Below are positions 28,601-40,600 of a DNA stretch of 64,000 nucleotides, one piece after another. Every line of letters starts with the position of its first letter. Within the stretch, counting starts at the first letter, position 1. The notes beneath the pieces were generated by a model, which saw nothing but the letters and a program-made list of their open reading frames with translations, did no database searches and was not told the DNA's origin. The translations under genes were made by a program, and so were the position numbers. The DNA is from Rhipicephalus microplus (lineage: Eukaryota; Arthropoda; Arachnida; Ixodida; Ixodidae): assembly GCF_043290135.1 (NCBI RefSeq), contig NC_134700.1, positions 243,793,088-243,857,087 on the forward strand. The letters are read 5' to 3'.

Positions 28601-31600
28601 TGGCAACTATAGTAGCCAGCCTCTGAGGAGGAGAACGAAGTAGTTCTGTGTGCGTGTGCTCTGGTGTTCGCGTTTCTGGCCCTTGGGTTACGAAAGTAAA
28701 CACCCTATTTTGTACCTGCGTACCTGTGTCTTTGCGACATTTTCTGGTGGAAGTGCGGGGTACGGTAGATGATACGGTCTCCTGAGAGCTCCCCTGACGC
28801 AAGTCCATCGAGTGGCACAGCCGAGCTTACCCCTGTGCACGTACGTTCCAGCCGTCGTCTCCAGGGACTCGAGTTACAGCACGGTTTGCTGCCTGAACGT
28901 CCGAGGACTATGAACCAAACACCGCCTAACGTCACCGCGCCAGCACCAGCGCACCTGGTTATCAACCAGCCCAAGACGCCGAAGACGTTTCACGGAGCTG
29001 CTTTTGAAGATGCCGACGACTGGCTCGAGCATTTCAACCGGGTCGCCGTCATCAACGATTGGACCCCAGAGCGTAAGTTACGCTATGTGTACTGCTTCCT
29101 GGAGGACTCCGCGAAAACGTGGTTTGAGAACCATGAATCAGCGCTTACGACATGGGATGAGTTTCGCTGGCAGTTCCTCAAGGCATTTGCCCGAGAGGAC
29201 AGGAAAGAGACAGCGGAGCGTGCTATAGAGGCAAGGGTTCAAGGCCCTAACGAAAGGGTGACGACTTACATAGAGGACATGGATCGGCTTTTCAGGCGTG
29301 CGGAGCCCTCCCGAGAAAGTTCGCCACCTAATGCGTGGTGTTAAAGAAAAAATTTTTGCCGGCCTGATTCAAAACCCGCCTGCGACACTTGCGGAGTTTC
29401 ATGAAGAAGCCACTGCCATGGAGAGGGCCCTTCAACAGCGTGCCAGGCAGTATAACCGTGGTTTACCCCCAAGTGAGGTCACTTCTGTCACTCTCGGCAA
29501 TGACATCAGCGCGTTGCGAGAGCTTATTAGAGCTCTCATTAAGGAAGAGCTACAAAAGATGTAGATGACTGCTTCACCTGTAGAGCAGCTCTCCATTGCG
29601 TAGATGGTACGCGCCGAGCTACGGCAAGCCGTTCACGCTCCCCAACCGTCCGAGGCGCCACAACAGAGGCACTGCGTCGAGATGAGCTACGCGGAAGCAG
29701 TGCGACGTCCTCCAGCGTATTCAACGAGTTCAACCAGCGTATTTTACCCCAATGAGCGACACGCTCAGCAAATGGAGATAGGCTTCCGTCCTCGCAGCTC
29801 ACCATTGATCGCCGAAGCAAGATCGAGAAAGAGTGACATCTGACGTACACCCGACCACAGGCCCCTTTGTTTCCACTGCAGGGAAGCCGGACACGTCTAC
29901 CGAACATGTCCATACCGTCGTGTGGGTCTTCGTGGATTTTTGCCTAATGCCCCTCGTCCACGACCTGGCGAGCGACCACTGGAAATAGAGAGTTTCATCT
30001 CGAATCGTCGCAGTATCGAACATCGGTTGCAAGAGTCTCGCTCGTCGTTGCCTGCTCGCTACAGGTCACCGAGCCCAGCCTATTCACGCGGCGCTCCGAG
30101 ACGCCGTTCATTCAGTCCTGCAAGTCTGGAAAACTGAGTTCAGCGACCTCCGGAGGTGAGGCCGCTGACCCTGACTCTACAGAAGATCCTCCACTGCGAC
30201 GACACCGATGGCAGCAAAAAGATGTACAGACGCAGTCAAACGTGGTACGAAGAGTGGTGACATCAAACATTGCGGTAACTGTGGACGACGAAGAAGTAAT
30301 GGCGCTAATTGACACTGGAGCAGACACTTCCGTTATGAGCATGGGTCTTGCCTGCAGACTGAAGAAGGTTTCCACCCAGTGGGCTGGGTCGCAGATACGT
30401 ACGGCAGGAGGCCATTTTCTCACTCCAGTGGGACGGTGCACAGCGCGAGTCAGTATTCACGGATTTACGTATCTCGGAGATTTTGTAATACTGCCGAGTT
30501 GCTCGAGAGACCTAATTCTCGGACAGAACTTTCTGCGTGATAATGGAGCCGTGATTTATTTGCAAGAGTCGCAGGTAACGTTTTCTATGGCACACGCTTT
30601 AGCGCGCAACCCTCACGGCAGTTACGTCAATGCTTTGAGAATTGTTGACGATGACGTCACGTTACCGCCGAAGAGTAGCGTGATGACCTTGGTAGCCTGC
30701 GACGTTTTTGATAAATTCAACGACTATTAAGGTATTGCAGAGGCAAATATCCCGCTGCTGCTCAAACGAAACATCCGCATAGCCCGATGCTTTGTTCGGT
30801 TAGAGAATAAATGCTCTCGAGTTCTGCTGACCAACTTTAGCAGTGAGTTTCAACACGTCCCTAGAGGCACTACTGTCGCTTTCCTCAGTGAAATCGCCGA
30901 CTTTTCCAATATCGGCACATTGGATACGACTTCACCGCATGCAAAAGCTTGTGCTGACCTGGGAAGCCGCATTCACGTTAATCCAGACTTGCCAGATTCA
31001 CAAAAGGAACGGCTGCTAAACCTTGTGAAGGAATTCGCGGACTGCTTCTCCACAGCATCGAAAGTTCAGCGTACCACTGTTACAAAACATCGTATTGTTA
31101 CCGAGGAGTCGGCGCGACCTTTTCGCCAACATCCATACCGTGTGTCCCCGAAGGAAAGAGAGGTGATTAAGCGTCAAGTTCAAGAAATGCTGAATGATGA
31201 CGTCATTCAACCCTCGACAAGTCCGTGGGCGTCACCTGTTGTCTTAGTAAAGAAAAAAAGACAACACACTACATTTCTGCGTCGACTATCGACGGCTTAA
31301 CAAAGTCACAAAACGCGACAATTAACCCCTGCCACGGATTGATGACACCTTAAACTGTCTACGCCACGCCCAGTTCTTTACATCATTAGATCTCAAGTCA
31401 GGGTACTGGCAAATTGAAGTTGACGAGGGCGACCGTGAGAAAATCGCGTTCGTGACGCCTGACGGGCTCTACGAATTTAAAGTGCTGCCTTTCGGTCTCT
31501 GTTCCGCTCCCGCCACGTTTCAACGCATGATGGACACTGTACTAGCTGGGCTAAAGTGGCAGACGTGTCTTGTATACTTGGATGATGTCGTTGTGTTTTC

Positions 31601-34600
31601 AAGCACGTTTGACGAGCATCTTTTAAGGCTAAAAAGTGTCCTCACTGCAATAAGGAGAGCGAACCTTACCATCAAGCCCGAAAAGTGCTACTTTGGCTAT
31701 CAGGAACTCAAGTTTCTCAGCCACGTGGTGAGCCCGCGGGGTGTTTGACCAGATCCGGAGAAGTTGGCTGCCATTGCCGATTTCCCTCGTCCTGGAGACA
31801 AAAAGGCTGTTCAGCGGTTCCTCGGACTATGTGCATACTACCGCCGTTTTGTCGAAGGATTTTCGAAATTTGCGGAACCTCTTACAAGACTAACACGGCC
31901 AGATGTGCCTTTCGTATGAATGGAAGAACAACAACAAGCCTTCGTAGAGCTACGCAATCGACTGCAGACAGCTCCAGTGCTGGCACATTTCGACGACACT
32001 GCCGACACCACGATCCACGCAGACGCCAGCAACGTAGGAATCGGAGCCATTCTAGTTCAATGGCAGAATGGCGCAGAGCGTGTGATTGCTTACGCGAGCC
32101 GCAGTCTCACAAAAGCAGAGGCTAATTACTCTACCACTGAAAAAGAGTGCCTAGCAGTCGTTTGGGCCATTAGCAAGTTTCGACCCTACCTATATGGCCG
32201 GCCATTTCGAGCAGTCAGTGACCACCATTCGCTCTGTTGGCTTGCCAATCTACGGGATCCATCAGGCCGCCTCGCTTGCTGGAGCCTCTGCCTTCAAGAG
32301 TACGACATAACGGTGGTCTACCGATCAGGACATAAGCATACAGATGCTGACTGCCTGTCTCGTGCTCCTATTTCTCCGACGTCATCTGACACTGAATAAG
32401 ATTTACCGTTTCTTGGCATCGTTGATGTGGTGCGGATGGCTGAGCTTCAAATTGAGGACACTGAGCTACTTCCTGTCATCCAGCATCTTCAAGGAAAATA
32501 CGTTATCGTCCCACGCGGGCTCTCGCGTGGTTTAACAACGTATTGCCTGCGAAACAATGTTCTCTACAAGAGAAATCTTGAGAGCAGCCAGGAAACTTTC
32601 CTCCTCGCCGTTCCAACGGCACTGCGTGAGGAAGTTTTGCAGGCGTGCCACGACGATCCTTCGGCCGGTCACTTAGGCTTTGCTAGGACATTAGCACGCA
32701 TTCGACAGAAGTACTACTTTCCACAGCTGTATTCGTCCGTCCAGCGCTATGTCCGCACCTGCCGTGACTGTCAGAGGCGTAAAGTTCCACCCGCAAAGCC
32801 CGCCGGTTTCCTCCAACCTTTAGATCCATCTCGAGCACCATTTCAGCAAGTGGGAATGGATCTTCTTGGTCCCTTCCCTACTTCATCCTCAGAAAATAAG
32901 CGGATAATCGTCGCAACCGACTATCTGACTCGCTATGCAGAAACCAAAGCTGTGCCTAAGGGAACTGCAGTTGAAGTCGCCAGATTCTTTGTCCACGACA
33001 TTGTTTTGCGCCATGGTGAAGTCGCCAGATTCTTTGTCCACGTCATTGTTTTGCGCCATGGTGCACCTGCTGTTCTCATAACCGATCGCGGAGCAGCATT
33101 TACGGCAGAGTTATTGCAACAAGTCACCAAGCTGACGCACACCAACCACCGGAAAACAACAGCTTATCATCCCCAAACGAACGGCTTGACGGAGAGGTTA
33201 AACAAAACACTGGCCGACATGCTATCTATGTATGTTGATGTAGAGCACAAAACGGGGGATGAAATTTTGCCGCACGTCACATTTGCTTATAACACCGCTG
33301 TGCAAGAGACCACAGACCTAACGCCATGCGAGCTTGCTTATGGCCGTCGCGTCACAACACCGTTAGCCGCTATGCTCCCCGTAGACCAGGACACCAGCGG
33401 AAATGACAGCGTTGACGACTTCGTCGAGAAAGCCAAGGGAGCCCGCCAGCTTGCGCGGAACCGCATTCGCGCGCAGCAAGATATCGACGCTCGCCGTTAC
33501 AACCAAGGCCTAAGGAACGTCCACTATCAACCAGGTGACTATGTATGGGTGTGGACACCAGTTCGACATCGTGGGCTTTCGGAGAAGCTATTGCGACGCT
33601 ACTTTGGCCCTTACAAAGTTGTGCCCTGCCTCAGTGACGTGAATTACGAGGTTGTTCCCCAAAGCTCCAACACCAGTTTGAACTGTAGACGTCCACGTCC
33701 AGAGGTAGTCCATGTAGTACGAATGAAACCGTATCACGCCCACGAGTTATGAACACTTCGAACTTTTCCTTATTATCCACAACAGTGTGGGCTTTTTTTT
33801 TTCGTTGACGTGATCATTTTTTTTCATTACCACCTCTAGCATCTCAGTCAATCGACGCTCTTGAAAGGGACGGTCGCTCTTGAAAGGGGGGAATTGACGC
33901 AAGGTAGGCTGGCAACTATAGTAGCCAGCCTCTGAGGAGGAGAACGAAGTAGTTCTGTGTGCGCGTGCTCTGGTGTTCGCGTTTCTGGCCCTTGGGTTAC
34001 GAAAGTAAACGCCCTATTTTGTACCTGTGTACCTGTGTCTTTGCGACAATATGATAATACAGTTGAACCCCTTTATAAGGGACACTGGTACAAGAGAAAA
34101 ATGGGTATAAGAGACGTCAGTATGCCTACATTAAAATACGGGGAATAGGAAAATGCATACGTGGCACTCTGCTTACAAGAGACATCTCGTATAAGACGGA
34201 GCATGCCTCTTACATAAAGGGGTTAAACTGTATTCATTTATGTAATTAGATTGACACTATTACAGACAAACCAGGAACTTGTCCTCAAAGCAGAGGAAAC
34301 CTAAAATTTACGCTTGTAAAAATAGCAAGGAATGAAGTTATCCTTGTCTATATTGTCAAAATACAATACTTGACAAACAGGAAAAACAGAAAAACATAGT
34401 GTTCTGACCGTTCACAAGTCTTGCGGGGGCTTTTCTCTTGGTGTGGTGTTAGACAACTGTCAACGCTGTGCCGGTGCAGCGTAGATGTTCGCTTCCATGG
34501 AGATGACGGAGCTTCTGCAAAGAACCGATGCGACATAAGACGTCTGCTGTGCACCGTGCAAGCGACACGAGTAGGTGGTTGTCTGCTGGGATTTGGTTGC

Positions 34601-37600
34601 AGACAGGTGTGCGCTGAGTTGTCTGGTTGTGGGCTGCATCATGCTCTTTGAACCCCTGGCCAATTCTTCTTTTTCTTTATTCTGTCATGTGCCTCGTTTC
34701 TGTGCAGTGCTTTGTCATTTTCAAACATTCACCGACTATGGTCTTGTTCGCAATAATGCTGCACATTTCAGCCTTTAATCCTTCTCTGCACCTCAGCATG
34801 TGGCCATAAATACATCCACCTTGTGTTTTTTTAGGGGTGAAGCTCCTTAGGGCGTGGGCTGTGCGTCCCCTGTATGTAGCCACCTCTAGTTTAGTTCTTG
34901 CAGTGTTCACTAGATGGCGGTACCGTCCCCTGTATGTAGCCACCTCTAGTTTAGTTCTTGCAGTGTTCACTAGATGGCGGTGCCGTCTCCTGTATGTAGC
35001 CACCTCTCGTTTAGTTCTTGTAGTGTTTACTAGATGGTGGTACTTGTAGCTGATGATGAAAAGATGCAAGATGTTATAAACTAGAAAGCGGTACTTGTAG
35101 TTGATGAAAGACGCGAGATCTTATAAAATAGGAATGATGTCACATATGGCGCGTGTCATTGGTTGAAGGCAATCGTTCGATTTAGTGCGGCGACGTACGC
35201 TAGGGGGAGCGATGTAATAAAATCGAGTGGGCAAAATGTACAGAGGATTCATGGTTTACCAGGTTTACCTCCGGAGCTTCGCCCACTCATCATCATTCAC
35301 TTCGTGGATATGGCGGCACTTTTTTGTTGCTTCTTGTGCAAGCACATCCCTGCAAGCTTGTTGATTTCACCACCTAATTCTTTGCTGTCCTCAACTGCAC
35401 TGCCCTAAAGCCGAGTCTTACTCTCATTGCTACACAAATATGGGAAGCATATGAAAATTAAGCATTATGCTTTTGCATTCTCAGCTGAGCGAGTGTTTGT
35501 GATCTCATACCTCATTGTAACGAAGTTGAAGAGGAGCGGTAATTATTTTGTTATATTGATTATAAATAACAGTTTGTGGCAATGCATGCTCAGATGAGCG
35601 CACACCTATAATCATGCAAAAAAAGAAATTGCCTCGCAGCCTGATGTACCGCTACGCGACCACGCGTGCAACCGAAAATAAATATAAGGCAAATGTTTTT
35701 GCTTTCTCAGTGCGCACACTGACTATTTTATTGCCCGCTAGACTTAACTGAGAAGTCTGTGACGCTCTTTTGCTTCGGACGTCGCAAATGAAGAACTTTC
35801 TTTTCAACGGTGGGCATCATGTTCATGCCATTTTCGGCGTCGTCATGGGTGCCGAAGAAACGGCGTTGGAGGTCGACCGCATCGAGCGTCTGCAACGTTG
35901 GCATGTCGAACGCATGCGAGACTACGTCGTCTTCGTCGTTGCTTGCGTAGGTCTGTCTGGTGACAGCTGCGACGATAGCATCGTTTGTAGGCTCCTCCGT
36001 TGTCACCGCATCATCATCAGCGTTGACATAATCGCAGAGTCATCTGCCGCAACAACACCGGTGTCACAAAGTGCTTTGCACGACCTTTCAACTTCGTCCG
36101 CAGCAGTCACATCACACGCGGCACTAGTGGAGTCGCACATAGCCACTTCGCACAAGGCATGTCGGAAACAGTTGCCTATTGCGCTTGTGGAAACGCTTGT
36201 CCACACGGCTTGCAACATTTCAATAGCCATGTATAGGTCCACTTTAGTTTCTCGTAGGCTTGTGCGAATAGTGAATTTTGGGTTCGAAGGGAATAGTGAT
36301 TTTGATCGAATAATTTCGAATCGAATTCGAATGGTATGTATGACATAGAAAAAAAGGAAATATTTATGATTACAAAACTAACCTGCACAATATTTATTTT
36401 AAATTGAAACAGGGTCTCTATGCAAATGCCATTTATTTTTTCGTTCAAAGGAAGTCAAAACAACCTTGAGTAGTAGTTTCAGTAGGATGCGAGTGATAAC
36501 TTGTGATATACTTAATGTTTTAAAATTTATTATACTAGTATTATATAAGCTGTCATAATAAGCTTAATAAAATGAAGAATTGATTTGAGGGTAACATGTT
36601 CCTTTAAAGGGGCCCTGCAACACTTTTTCAAGTAGCCATGGAGCCAGTAAACATGCTTGTTGCCATAATTTACTGCTGCAAAGTTTCTAGAATCAGTCCA
36701 GTATCAGTAGAGTTCCAAAAATTGGCACACTCTGCAATTGCATTCTCTCTTCTCGTCTTGACGAAATAGCTGGAAGCTAAGCAGGGAGGAATGGCACGGC
36801 AAAAGAATTAAAATACTCCACACGCACCTCATGACCTTGAGCACTTCTTTTTTTTTCTTAGAATACGCGGCTTTTCAGTGCGATCGCACACGTACTCGTG
36901 GTCAAGCGCACCGTGCTCAAATCAGCCAATGCCTGTGACCAGAGCCATATATTTCTTCTAAATTGTAACAAGTGACTGTTGAGCTTGCAGTGTCACTTCC
37001 TGAGGAAAAAAAGCAGTTTTTAGCTTTGAAACTTTATTGTGAATTACAGGCCACGTACTGCACTACAATATTTGCCTCGCGCGTTTTCGGTAGCCTCGAC
37101 TACCGATCGGCAGAATTTTCTGACAATGTTCAGTTATTGTTGCAAGGCCCCTTTTATTTGAAGGAAGGCTTCACGGCAAATCAGATGTTCTTTAAGTAGA
37201 TGTTTTCACTGTTTAGCACTCCTACATTGCAGTAAAACCACATTGCAGTAAAACCACAAGCAGTGACCTGTGAAGTATTATACATTTATTCGTTCATTGC
37301 GAATACTTTGAAAATATCAATAACTTAAATTCGAATCGAAGCGAATTCGAATACTCAACTATTCGTTCGAATATTCAAAGCATTCGAATATTCGCACTAG
37401 CCTAGTTTCTCGCTGTAAACTAATGTTTAGAAGACATTTGCGGTAGCCTGCCTTGAAGGACATAATTATCCCTTGATCAAATGGCTAGATGAGGGAAGTG
37501 TAGTTGGGTGGCAAAAACAAAAGTTCAATACAGTTGAGCCCATGTATAACGAACCTGAGCGTGACGCGGCATTTGTTCGCTGTATCCCGAAGTTTGTAGT

Positions 37601-40600
37601 AAATGAAACACAGCTTTTTAAAAAAGTTGAGAGTAAACACACAAACTTTTTTTGCCCACACAAACTTTTTTTTGTTTCGAAGAACAGAAGCGACAAGGGC
37701 GGTCTCGAGTTCACTTAAAACGGCAGGGTGCTCGTTCGCCGAGGCCCGTAAGCTGCATCAGGCACTGCATAAGCTGCAACAGGCACTGGCTCCAAAGTTT
37801 CATCGTTCTTGCAATCCGATTCCTCCAAATCGCCCTCGCCACGTACTTCATTCACAATGCCCTAATCCGTGCACAGTTCCGCAGTGTCGGCATCATCATC
37901 GGCCATAATTAAACCATCGCAACAGATGTCCCACCCATTTCCCTGGTCGGAGTCAACAACGCGCTGCCACAAATCGCCGCCCCAGTTTGGAAGCTTCAGG
38001 CTCGGTATCGGGCCCAACATCGACGAAGTCGGCCTCGCGAAAACAGTTTCGCGCGCATGTAGTCGTCACTGCCGCCCACGAAATATTCACCATGTCCACA
38101 GCTGAATACCGAGATGCCCGAAGTGGCAAGTTGGCTGCCAGGTGGTCAATAGCTATGAGCAAGCGCTCTGCAACGCAGCACCCAACATGCGGATTATGCT
38201 CAAGCCAAGTGGTCACACTTTCAGCGTTTTGTTGAGCAGCAGGAAAAAACGTGCTAGTCCTCCTGTCAGCCATCATGACCACACACCCACACCAAGAGCG
38301 AGCAAGATGCGCACACGCGACACACATGCCAGAACGCGTGGAACAGCTCTGGGCCCGTTTCTAGTCAGAAAACGAAACTAATTCAAGCCAGCGTGGCAGG
38401 CGTCGCGGAGCGGTGGAGACGGGTGAAGGGGTTGTGATCAAGAGAGTAGAGCAGACTTGCCAAAGAAGGGCAAGGAGTTGCAATAAAGAGAGGGGAGGAT
38501 GTGGCGGGAGGGCGACCTTGAAAACCAAAACACGCGGGAAGAAAGCAGGTGGGGTAGCTTGCTTGAAAGGTCCGCAAAACTTGCACGTAGAAAAACTTGG
38601 AAAGAGTGCCCGCGCACGCAGAAGTCAAAGCATGGCCGCCTGGATCGGTGCGCGTGGCGTTGTTCGAATAATCGGCGGCCGTGGTCGAAAAATCGTTTTC
38701 TTGCGCCGGTGGGTTTGCGTAGCCTCACGAACTTCGATATTGGCGATTCGTTCCGCACAAAGTAACATCTGTTTTCGCGCTTCCGCACGCACGCGGAAGG
38801 CATGCTGAGTTGAGTGAGAAGTGAGCGAGAACAAGTCCTAAACACGAAACGAATCGCTAATTATCAGAGTCGGTGGGGTAGCGTATGCACGTGCACTAGA
38901 CGGAGACTATCAGATGCAGTCGGTGGCTGATGATGTTGGCAAACGCTCTGGTCACTTCTGGCCGATGACGCCAACGACAGTACCAGCGATCTAAAACAAG
39001 GTAGACAGCCGACCGGTCTTCAAAAAATTGGTGGCAGTGTGAAAACACGGGCCTCGTCTGGCGATGCGGGGTGCTCAGAGTAGCGGGGAGGACAAAGGAT
39101 GGAGGGGGTGCATAACAAAAAGCAGTTGGGGCATGGAGGAAGGAAACAACTTTCCTTCCTCCATGGTTTGGGGAGAGCGGCAACTAGATGGTCGCGGAGG
39201 CAGGGTCGGCGTTTAACAATAAGAATGTACGCGCACCTCGCCGATGCCTGATCCATGGTCGAAATTGGTTTCCCGGGAAGTTGGCAGATGGCTGCCTCCG
39301 TTTGTTGTAACCGATCAGCGGCGCTCGGAGACATTCGTTGCAAGTGCGATTTCGTGCCATTGAACCATTGTACATTTTCACGGTCACGCGGATATTGTTA
39401 GTTTTAAGGGAAATTATTGTAAGTGGGCCGTTATATGTGGGCTCGACTGTATTGCGAAGTTCAGCAGTTGTGTGTGGGCCGAGCAATTGTCTAGCATTAA
39501 GCACACCTTGCGGTTCTGTTTACGCAGTTGCTCATCTTAATCCTGCAACCATTTCGCAAAAAGTCGCGCGTCCTCCATGCTTTGCTATTCGAGACATATC
39601 GCACCTTCAGGTTTCGCTTTCCTTCGAAGCACCGCGGCGATGCGCTTTTCTTATGACGAATGCCGGCATCTTCTCCGATCCATCCATGTTTGTGCAGAGC
39701 AGCACAGTGATTCTTTGCTTGCTGTGCTTCCCGCCGTGGCACAGCTCACCTCTGAGTGACAGAGTTTTGTTAGGGAGCATTTGGAAAAAGAGCCCAGTCT
39801 GACCGGCATTAAAAATGTCCTTACGGGCATATTTTTATTCCACTGGGCCGAAACTCTTTTTCACCCACGCCGCTGCCGACTCGGCATCAACGGAACAAGA
39901 CCTGCCCACTACTGCTCTTCCAACGATGTCATCCTTCTCCTTGAAATGTTGTAGCCAGCCAGTACTGGCGACGAAACTGCCATGGCCCATTATGCAGGCA
40001 AAATTTCTAGCCTTTCTCAGCAAAATTTCGCCACTTGCTGTCATATTCGCTGCTCTAGCGTTTAGAAACCATTTATAAACCGCATGTTCAACTAGCTTGA
40101 ACGCCGCAGTTTGCAGCTTCTTGCTATCTGCCTTTCACACCGTGGGTAATGGAATTTGTGATCACTTAACGGGTGGCGAGAATTGTTGACAATGTGCTCA
40201 CCGCAATGCCGAAGTCTCGGGCCACCCGAGATTTCTCCGTCCCCGAGTCGATAGCTTTTAAAATAACTGCCTTTTGCTCTATCGATAGCGTTTTTCGTGT
40301 GCGCTTTCCCCAGCCTTCATCCATGGCAATGTGACCGTACACAGGTGACCGCAGTTAGCAGATATCCATCGTCTAAGAGCACGTGCACTGTGCAAACACA
40401 TTGACAATACTCACGACTAACCACGACTGCGCAGCAGCAGGGAGACAGGCCTGGTGCGAACCGGTTCGAAAGGGGAATTGCCAGAAATCGCCTTGCACCG
40501 CGGCGCTACTTCTCTGTCATGTGACCCGCCCAGCGCTCCCTCTACCCCTCCGCTGGCTGTGCGAAGATGATGGCTCTCTCGGCCGCGCTTGGCTTGGCTG

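Larger units (their letters stand above)
28586..34048 (+). mobile_element. Ty3/gypsy LTR retrotransposon 1 (5463 bp, defective)
   Basis: This element has 154-bp TG...CA LTRs at both ends and a 4-bp target duplication ATAT (28582-28585 and 34049-34052). Domain order is gag, protease, RT, RNase H, integrase, as in Metaviridae. A purine tract (GAAAGGGGGG, about 33882-33891) precedes the 3' LTR. The two LTRs differ at 4 of 154 sites. Frameshifts and stops in gag and pol make it non-autonomous now. It lies in the last intron of the ICE1-like gene in the same orientation. No env-like frame. Confidence 0.92.
35728..40324 (-). pseudogene. Tigger transposase, split by two insertions
   Basis: It starts at ATG 40322-40324 with [20 protein letters not shown] and [13 protein letters not shown], a psq/CENP-B helix-turn-helix, then a stop at 40166. 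A second DNA-binding region follows ([20 protein letters not shown], about 39940). The DDE block DNCSAH lies at about 39475-39492. The gene resumes at 37528 beyond one insertion with [20 protein letters not shown], the last DDE aspartate region, and at 36246 beyond the other with [10 protein letters not shown]...GNCFRHA and an acidic tail. Stops and frameshifts make it inactive. Confidence 0.75.
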
